The notes beneath the pieces are model-generated. The model was not told where the DNA came from, did no database searches, and saw only the letters and a program-made list of their open reading frames with translations. This document shows, in pieces, positions 42,829-51,766 of a stretch of 54,203 nt of DNA. Numbering within the stretch: position 1 is the stretch's first letter; the number at the start of each line of letters is the position of its first letter. The DNA comes from Mycoemilia scoparia (Eukaryota > Kickxellomycota > Kickxellomycetes > Kickxellales > Kickxellaceae): positions 1 through 54,203 of the forward strand of contig JANBPU010000059.1 in the NCBI GenBank assembly GCA_027575805.1, written 5' to 3'. Made by a program: the position numbers and the translations under genes.

Positions 42829-45800
42829 TTATTTGCTAGATAGGACGTGTGTTGCTGTAGCTGCAGCAGTCGCAGCAGGAGTAGTAGTTGCTGCTCTTGC
42901 TATTGGATTTGATGTCATTAACTTTGAACATGAAGAGTATGCTGCAACCGATGATGATGGCGAGGGCTTCATTATCGCTTGGACTTGAGATGAAGTTGGT
43001 GGAGATGTTAAAATTGCTAATGATGGTGATGATGGTGATGAAGATGAAGATATGGATGCGGGCTTTGATTGCTGTGATGGTGATAGTATTGAAGTGTTGT
43101 TGTTGACATTTGTCACTTTGGTTTGGGGTAAAGTTATATTTTTTGTTGAGGACTCTAAAGCAGTTGTTGTGGTGGCATTAGCCGCTGAAACATGCGATTC
43201 TGTCGTCATTGATGCTGATAGTGTATTGGCTTTAGGTGTTGTGCTATACATATCTGACACTGTCCGACGAGGCTTGGGCGGATGCTTTACTATAGTAGTA
43301 GTAGAAGGTCCTGACATTATACTTGGACCAAGAGAGCTGACTCGAGCTTGTCTATGTCCAATATTTTGCCTGTCGCAGCCTCCTAGACTCAATCCAGAAG
43401 TATACTCGACAAGATCATACATTGTCCGTCGATGTGATGGAACCTGTGCGTAATTTCGATTGGCTTGCCAGATACGGTGCTGTTGTTGCTTTTGTGTTCT
43501 TATAATCAGCGATTGTTGCTTTGAAATATCCTTTTCGTATGAAGCGCCTGACATATCTGACGGCTCTGTATTTTTGTTATTGAGCTTTTCACTATTGAAT
43601 AGCCCTGATTCTGATGATGGTGGTGGCATGTACTGAGAGGATCCTCTACTCCCTAAGCCATATGTAATAGAATTGCTTGAATCTTCAGGTTCTTTTTGTT
43701 GACCACTACTACTAATATTATATGAAGAGGCTCCCATGGTAGATAGCGATGTTGCTGACATTGATGCTATAGGATTTGATGATAGTCGGGCTCTTGGTCT
43801 TTCAAAAGTATGCGCACCGTCTGGATTTCCAGAATTGGGTACTGTTGACATTGAAGATAACCCGATAACATATGCGGGGTTGCTGCTGTACCTTGCCTGT
43901 GAAAATCGTGTGTTTTTCGAAAGGCTTCCACCTCTTCGTCGTGATTTTGTGATTTCCTGGTTCTCCAATTGAACCTGCAGCAATATCCGTGCTGACTCAG
44001 AGATCGGGCCTTGTCTTGGAGATGCGGCCATGGTCCTCGATCTTTGACGTTCTGGATAATATATTGGTGGTGATCCTGGAGACGAGGGCGTTGAAGACAT
44101 GTCTGGAAGGGCAGATGATATGTCCTTCTTTGGTGTCAATGTCGTTGGAACTGCAGCAATATACAACTTTGAGCTAGAGCTATTATCATCCCTGATGAAG
44201 CTGTTGTTACTGGTGGTTGACATAGCATCTGATGTTTGTGTCAGTGTGCGAGCCTTTATTAGCTGTGACTCTTTACTATCTATGCTGGCATTTTCTGGAA
44301 GCCTAACGGAATCTCCCCCGATAGAATCTTTATCGCTAGAATCTAGCTGGAATGACGCCTGCTTCATTGGCGACCCTGGATTAAAGCGGGGAGACAACAT
44401 TGGTCTGCTAATGGATGATGAGCTTGTGCCAGAGCACTGGGATGATGTGTGAGTGTGTTTAGAGCGCGATACTTCTCGAGAATGAGATGGTATCCATTGG
44501 TGATGGTGCTGTTGTTGCTCCGAAGCTGTTCCAGGATTACTAGAATGGCGTGCTAGGTTGGCAAGTGACGGTGACGACATGGAACCGCTGGAAGCAGCCC
44601 CATCACGCCAAATTCCATCCAGTGGTAGGTAATCAGTACTGTTTGACACTGCGGAATCAAGGTTAAGGGAAACCACTGACATCGGCCTCCTTCGTGATGA
44701 GAACCTACTAACTGGAACGCCCCGTTCTTTGAGTGATGGGCTGCCAGTAGATGGTCCATCTGATCTATTTTCCGATCTGGGGTATGCCATCCCATGGCTT
44801 GACCGCCGAAGCAAAGGAGATCCATCGGGCGCAGTAGCACCTTCCAAACGAATTGAGTAGAGTCTGGGTGGTGATAATGCAGGTTGATAGGAAAGCGACC
44901 TAGTAGCTTGGTGTGATATCAATGCACCACCGTCACTACCTCTCGGGGTTCCCTGAGGAGTTAATATTGTGTGGCCAAGATTATTTGGAGTCCGGGATCC
45001 ATTTTCAGAACAGGTCCTTGACAGCATCAATTGTCGACGACGAGATGCAAATACGGCCTTAATATTTGGATATTTGCGCTCAAACTCTGGCTCATTTGCA
45101 GAAATACGATCCTTTACTGGTAACAACGATTCGAGCCTCTCCATATCCTGAAATATCGATTGCATGAGCTCGTAAGACTTTTCGGCTTGTCTCTGGAGCG
45201 AAGACACGACGGACATATTTTCTAGCTGCTCCTTGGCTCTTTTGTTTGAAAGCATCATTTTTGAATAAAATTGGATAGAGCGTCTCTCCAACGTCTTTGC
45301 TTTGGCAGTAAGATCTTCCTGGGCTGAGAGAGCCCTGTCGACACGGTCTTGTATGTATGTATTTGTGGTCAGTGCGAGGTCAGCCATATCACCACAATCA
45401 ATATTCATCTCTATAGGCACAGACAGATATACAACATCAGCAACCAAAATATTTTTATAAAAGAGTGCAGATATGATGTCAGAAATCATTAACACGTGAG
45501 AAATAATAGCCGTAGCACAGCCACAATTCCAGCCATATCTAAGAGATAGACCACCACCAATAGCTAAATAAATATGTAGCACATACCTTCAGGCGATAAA
45601 TCAACGCAGTTTGATGGCTTGATGAAGTTGAATACGCGTTTTACCGATTGATTTACAATTGGGTTAAGCTAATATACAGATATAAAAAGTCATCGATCAG
45701 GGTCATGAGGACCATAGATTATCACCACATGCATCATCAGCGTTCGGAATACCATTTTTGCTGTTGTATGACGAAGGATCTGTGTGAATATTTTTTGAGT

Positions 45801-47166
45801 GATCAATAGTTATAAAATACTTACTGGTGCTATCGAGTTCAGGGTGTATAGTTCCGGATCCAGTAACGGCATTTTAGAAACAGAAGTTACCATCACAACG
45901 CCTCTCTATTACATTTAGCATCAAAGAGGGAATAAGCATTTGTTAGTTAACCAATATCCTCGTCGTCATCATCATCAGTAGCATCCAGAAATAAAAAATC
46001 TTGTGGAATGGTGTTGTTTTTAAGGCGACAGCAGTGGCAGCACAACTGGCAAGAATGAAAGAGCCAGGTCACGCCAATCATCATTTATGATAGTACATAT
46101 TGCATGCTCTTGCAGAACAATTCCATATTCGTAGAATATATATATGGATATGTATTAAAGGGCAACAGCGTTGTGGAAGGAGGGTCATATGAGCCACAAC
46201 ATAAATTGGTCGGAAAGTGGCCAGCGTATTACTAACCTCAGAGGCAGCAGTGCGGCTTCTGTGACGTTGTTGTCGATGTGAACTGCAAGTCTCACTTGTA
46301 AACGAAGCACTGCTACTTTCTTGCTGTGGTTCTAGAGTTTCTTCGCTTATACATGAGATAGAGCGACTAGACGCTCCAAATGCAGGATTCCGCCGTAGTA
46401 CCTTTTGGGAACCACCACCACCACCAGCACTGGCAGCATTAGTTATTGTGTTGAACTCGTTTTGAATAGACTGTTTATGATTGGTTGTTAGTGGAAACGA
46501 TGGTCTCCCGTAGTGGCCATCTGTACTTTTAAAGCTCAACACAGAGGATCTCCCTAATTACATTACAGATGCACATTAACAACATATATATATAAAAGCA
46601 AAGTTAGACACGCGTACACACACACAGACACTGTCAAGGGACGATGCATTTACCTGGCCACAGGGCCACATAATATATGCAGTCTTGAATGGCCATTCTA
46701 AAGCCAATAACTGGTTTCTGGCATAGTCAAAAGCTGTTGAGTAAGAAGGGACATTGCAGTATTTCTGCATCAGCAGTGGCCATGTTACTATCCATGATAA
46801 CAACACAGACACAGCCCAAAGGCTGATGAAGTCTCCAACCACATTGAGATTATGATAAGGACACGTTCGCACCCAAATAAGTAGAACAACGGCCATGGTT
46901 ATAATACATACCTGCTGGTTGTTGATACCAGAGAGAGCTTAGTCTCCGTGTGGATCTGACCGAACCACTGCGGCTGCGTGAATAGATGTTGCCGTTGCCA
47001 TCGCCGCCACGACCGGCTGCTGCCGCCCCAGACTTTGCTGAGGAATGGGTATTTCCCTGAATTTGGTCAAATTAAAGCAATCAGGTGCAATAAGTATGTG
47101 GGCTCTGAGGCAAGCAGCTACTGCTGTATCTAGCGACAAAGGGCGCCCTTGGCACCTACTTACCAT
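42829..47166 (-). CDS. BORCS5-like (BORC/myrlysin) protein with long Ser-rich tail
   Basis: Minus-strand exons 47164-47166, 46912-47056, 46237-46553, 45825-45905, 45587-45668 and 42829-45410 (3210 nt) give 1069 aa. Exon 1 is just ATG, followed at once by GTAAGT; splicing yields MGNTHSSAKS, a textbook N-myristoylation start. Animal BORCS5 likewise begins with a myristoylated MGS. Exons 4-6 give GVVMVTSVSKMPLLDPELYTL, then a coiled-coil (RALSAQEDLTAKAKTLERRS to MERLESLLPVKDRI, about residues 210-310) resembling the BORCS5 core, which ends in L-x-S-M-L-P. BORC acts on lysosomes, recruiting Arl8; vacuole or endosome positioning is the inferred role. After residue 320 come about 750 residues of Ser/Pro/Arg-rich, apparently disordered sequence absent from the animal protein (about 200 aa). 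The subunit assignment rests on pattern and start, not on a search. Confidence 0.72.
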
Positions 47167-48992
47167 GGTCGGACAGGCTCAAGTGAAGATGTGGTGGCAC
47201 TTTGCTGCTGTTATTTTTCTGTAGCTGTTACCAATAAAATGGGCTCCGTATCTGCCTGGATATATCAGAGCAAGTCAGGCCAGCGTAGTATTAAAGAAAG
47301 AGGGAGCAGATGGAACCTCTGTGCGATGCTACAGCAATATGAAAAACTATATATGCCAAGCGTAGTGATAGAAGAATAAGAACAAGTAAAAATGGGGTCA
47401 CCAGCTCAACGAAGGGTCGGCTTGAAAAACAAATAATTGGAACAAATGAATTACAAAACCAGCAATACGACACTGACTCCGCGGCCTAGCACAAAGAACT
47501 GAATGTGTATATAAAGCCTTGGAGAGGGCTAGCAGAAAATAATAATAACAATAAATAGATATATATGCAAAGACAAGGAGTCTAAAGAAAAAGATTGGAG
47601 CGGTGTAGCTTTTGGCCAAAGGAAGAGGAGGAGGAGGAGGAAAGGAACTAGAAAGGCACAGCGACAAATATAACAAAAAACAAGCATTTGCAGCTGAATG
47701 GCCAGTTTATCCGTACGCACAAAAGTAATATCAACAATCCCCACTACACCAGCTCAAGAAGCCGATATTTGTGTACACACACTGAGCATATGGAGACAAC
47801 GCTTGGCCCACCCCACCCCACAACAAAGCCAAAGCTGCTATTTGCACCGCCCTCGCACACTATGCCTATTTTTCTGTGTATGTGTTGCAGTTCCAGCTCC
47901 ATCGACCGAAAATAAACCACTGCTCAGCAAAGGCCCATGAACCGCGACATTTAGAAAGCCTTGCTATTTGTATTATACACCAATACAGCTTTTTTGCTGA
48001 GTTTAATACGCTGCCAAAGGGTTGCCAATACTTTTTCATGTCTAAAAGAATTTGCCGCCGAATCGCAGCTACGGGCTCCGCTTTTCGGCCCATCACACCC
48101 ATCCACCTTATCGATTTTGATACGCGTGTGTGTGCTCGATAACTCACTCACATACACTCAGCGGCTGAAACACATGGCAGGTTCTCTATCAGAAGGGAAC
48201 AGGTTGGCGCCCTCATACATTCCCTGAAAGTCGGCCCATAAGCCATAGTCCACTTTGGCTGGAGCCTGACGGATCATTGGTTGTTTTCTAGGGTATTCTT
48301 CTGGTACCCCTTTGAAGGAGGTTCCTCTGCCATATGAAAAACAGTCCGAGAAGGGGGCGATCTATCCACAAAATTTGAAAGCCCTCACCACCACCACCAC
48401 CAGCACCACTAGCAACGGCTATGATGATGTGGCGGTGTCAACCTAATATAGTGTGGTCCAAGAGGAAGGCAACTGTGAGCTTTTTTCTCGCGCCTGCGCA
48501 CCCCCAGTCCACATACATTTAAGCTACCAGAAACTACTCCAAGCCATGAATGATGAAGAAGATGGCTGCGCATGGTATGCAGAAGTCCTTTTGTGCTAAT
48601 GATGAACGCGACCGCGCGCACCCACGCACATACGGAAAACTTGTATCTCAGCAGAATGTATACGAGTTGAGACTGCTGCAACCACGGCACTCATGCATGT
48701 CATAATACGCTTCCACATGAGTCCAAGATTCTCGCGTTTTGGCAATCCTAAATCCCACCCCTAAGCAATGTGCGAGCCTTCTTGGCAACCTTGTTCTGGG
48801 TCATTTGCATTATACTTACTGAAGCGTGGCTGCTGTTACCCACAGATCCGTCCATCCATCCATCCACCCTTACTTGCTTGGCTGCTGGGTTGCAGGTGTA
48901 GAGCTTTTGGCCTCTCTTTCTCGTGTTCTGGGATGGATTTTTTGGTATGCAAACCACTTGTCAATTCCTATATTTGTATATCCACTTTATAT

Positions 48993-49107
48993 GGGTAGTT
49001 GTTTTTGAAGGACTAAATTAATATTATCAATGATAATATGGGCTAGCCAGTATGCATAATGAAACTGGCCTATTGGCAAAAAATTGGCCCTTCAAGAATA
49101 AAGATCC
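48993..49107 (+). mobile_element. MITE-like element, subfamily A
   Basis: Left end GGGTAGTTGTTTTTGAAGG, right end GGCCCTTCAAGAATAAAGATCC. The interior has TATTATCAATGATAATATGG and AGTATGCATAATGAAACTGG. ATAT flanks both sides. The reverse complement of 50408-50523 aligns along its whole length. Confidence 0.75.
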
Positions 49108-49252
49108 ATATATACACACACACACACACAAAATATCCTCAAGAGAATATTTACATAAACCTGTTGTGTTAAACTACTACCCTTAGTTTTATTACTGTCT
49201 TTTTAAACTATTTTGTTGTTACCCCACTACTACACTTTATACATTTTTGCGG

Positions 49253-49284
<32 letters not shown>

Positions 49285-49344
49285 ATGTGCTAAATTTAAC
49301 CTGCCAATGTACAATATACTCATTTTGTTCGGATCCATCATTAT

Positions 49345-49456
49345 GGGCAATAATTTTTGAAGGGTGAATTTTGGGGACCAGTGATTATAGGGGAATCACA
49401 GCCAAATGGATGTCCAGTTTTACTATTGAACTTTCACCCTTCAAAAATTATTGCCC
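49345..49456 (+). mobile_element. MITE-like element, subfamily B, best-preserved copy
   Basis: Long inverted ends GGGCAATAATTTTTGAAGGG and CCCTTCAAAAATTATTGCCC, exact over 20 bases. TTAT is duplicated on both sides (49341-49344, 49457-49460). The interior GTGATTATAGGGGAATCACA and GTCCAGTTTTACTATTGAAC matches the 9911 copy. Size 112 bp, non-coding. Confidence 0.85.
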
Positions 49457-49526
49457 TTATCACCAACATCTACAATACTAAAGAGAGAGCAGTATCATTC
49501 CTTTGGTGTAGGTATTGTTATCCTTG

Positions 49527-49625
49527 TGGCAAGATTTCACTGGGGATCAAGTGTGAAATAGGCAGAAATGGCTCCTCGGGCTTTGACCTAATCACAAGCC
49601 ATCACTATACACAACCCGTGGGGGG
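49527..49625 (+). repeat. 125-bp dispersed repeat, copy 4
   Basis: TGGCAAGATTTCACTGGGGATC, GAAATAGGCAGAAATGG, TCCTCGGGCTTTGACCTAAT and CACAAGCCATCACTATACACA match the copies at 7.7 and 23.6 kb. The 3' part is replaced by a poly-G run. Confidence 0.7.
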
Positions 49626-50200
49626 GGGGGGACATTTGCCTAAGATGATATGACGCTTGACCTTGCTGCTACTGCGTTGTCTTTTTTGTCATTATTAATA
49701 AATTAAAAACATTGCCTTTCTTCTTTAAATATCACACAACAATAGAATTGCAATGTATTTTCTAGGCAATTTAACTTGCGCTATCTACCTTTATCGCTGC
49801 ATTTGTTTTATTCAATTCTCCCACCCTCAACATCTGCAATAAAGCTGCAACTACCATACAGTGTGTAAAATCTCTTTTTATTTCCATACTGCATTCTTGT
49901 TAATTATCAAGTTTTCATGTATGCTTCTCTCTCTCTCTCATTCTTACTTTTACACTTGGATCGTGTGAATTTTTGTTTAATATAAATGTATAAATTTGTG
50001 AATCCACCATGACCTTCCTTGTTCCTTCTTTTGTAGTTCGGTAGAGACGACTTTCCCATTGACTATACACACATACCACCCACTACCGACATTTAAACTT
50101 GAATGTTTGTTAATACAAGTCGTTATAGCCATTTACTATCGGAGTAGACTAATTAATTGATTTAGAGACTATACACCATTGTCTTTACTGCCAAGTAGAT

Positions 50201-50631
50201 AGCTTTATTTCACAAGTTATTAGGCATAAAAGGCCCCCAAAAAATTACAATAAAAATATAAACACGCATATAAACAGAAGAAATATTATCAATAATAAGC
50301 AATAGTTAGTAAGAACCAAATAAAAATAACAATAATACATACATATTCAAGAGAAAAGTCAGTTTCACAGCATCCCCCGAAAAAACAATACATATATCTT
50401 AGCATACAGATCATTATGTTTGAAGGGCCAATTTTTACTATAGTAGGTCAGTTTCAACTTGCATATTAGCCAGCCTATACTTTCATTGATAATACCGAAT
50501 TAGCCCTTCAAAAATAACTACCCATACATCAGAACTTTTGCCATCATTAAAAATTATTTATCAATTTTACGGTATGTTTTTTGCTGGGACCTATTCACAG
50601 CCATTCTGTGACTGATCAATAGTGAAATTCG
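50201..50631 (+). repeat. 320-bp dispersed repeat, copy 3, interrupted by a MITE
   Basis: Begins AGCTTTATTTCACAAGTTATTAGGC and ends ACTGATCAATAGTGAAATTCG. It aligns with the copies at 21501 and 34947 except for a 116-bp MITE at 50408-50523 that splits the GCAT-ATCAG region. Confidence 0.78.
50408..50523 (-). mobile_element. MITE-like element, subfamily A, nested in a repeat
   Basis: On the minus strand it starts GGGTAGTTATTTTTGAAGGG and ends CCCTTCAAACATAATGATCT. ATAC is duplicated at 50404-50407 and 50524-50527. The uninterrupted sister repeats show the empty site. Confidence 0.82.
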
Positions 50632-51766
50632 TCCATATACATTGCCATTTACGTGTTGTATCTAATTAGCCTTATAGCTAGTACATATATTTAACAAATC
50701 TCTTTAAATTTACTTCTCTCTCTATCCTTCTTTCTTTCTCCTTACTCTGTTGTGATATTACAAACAAAATAGGATATCGATACTACATTTGACTAGAACT
50801 TTCTAGTAATTATTTCTTTTTTTTTGCTGTCTGTTTCAGTACGCAACTTTTCTTTAATAATGATGTGACAACTACCCATCCATCCATCCATACATACATA
50901 TATACATATATGCAATATATGTATGGCTTTAGATTTATGACCAATTTATGTGATCTTTGAATACCAATTATTCTGTATTCCTACATCTTATCGATCATGG
51001 TGTTAGATCTGGAATTCTGATAAGAATTCTTTTATTTATTTCCCACTTCTAATGTCTCCATGTAATGAGGATTATTGGTATAGATTTTGTCAATGATATT
51101 AGATGGAATACAAAAGTTTATTGGTTCGTTAGCTAGCTATTGATCACCCACCAGTTTAATTTATTAAACGACTGTATTAATTATAAAGAATTATTATTAT
51201 TATTATTTATTATAATGTTATCATTGGTGGTATTTGAAAAAAAATTAAAGGAAATGTTTAAGAATTGTGGAATGATATTGATAAATGGGATGATAGGGGG
51301 GAGGGGGAGAGGTGTTAGGTAGGCTCTCTGTTAAGTATGAAAAAGGGGGAGAAAAAGATGAGATGAACAAAGAATTTTAATCCGGAATTTTCTTCTCTTC
51401 CTTCCTCGCCCCATTATATAATCAATCAAAGATACCTGTGGTCCATATAAATAAAATCACCATTATTTCAAAACAAAAATCAAAGGCCAAAATAAAATCA
51501 AAAATGGGTAAAGGAATGGAGAATGTAAAAGAAAAGAAAAGAGAGAGAGAAATGTTGGATATGTTAATACGTAAAAGAGTTTACATAATAGGAATAACAA
51601 ATCTGAGATCGTTATTGCTAAAACTCATTCACGCATAAATCTTAAACAACATTTGGTGGTGGTATATATAATGAAGATAATCAATATCTGCATAATATAT
51701 ATACACATATGCACACAAAGGACTCTCTCACAATCCAATTCTTCTCTCTTTTGTAGCTTGATAAAA

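Larger units (their letters stand above)
47167..51766. other. Repeat-rich spacer
   Basis: About 4.6 kb upstream of the BORCS5-like start and downstream of the surface-protein stop (both minus strand). 47167-48990 shows no gene or repeat I can support; short frames there lack motifs. From 48993 on it holds three MITE-like copies, one copy of each dispersed repeat, (AC)n near 49115, (TA)n/(GT)n near 49255 and a short poly-G run near 49620. Confidence 0.55.

Noticed and set aside
43052..43453. Plus-strand frames opposite the BORCS5-like tail
   Set aside because: Antisense to a Ser-rich coding region; their Val/Leu-rich composition is what reverse-complemented Ser/Thr codons produce.
46939..47166. 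A 75-residue frame starting at the BORCS5-like ATG and reading through the first intron
   Set aside because: A consensus donor directly follows the ATG, and the spliced product gives a myristoylation start and joins further coding exons; the read-through frame has no feature.
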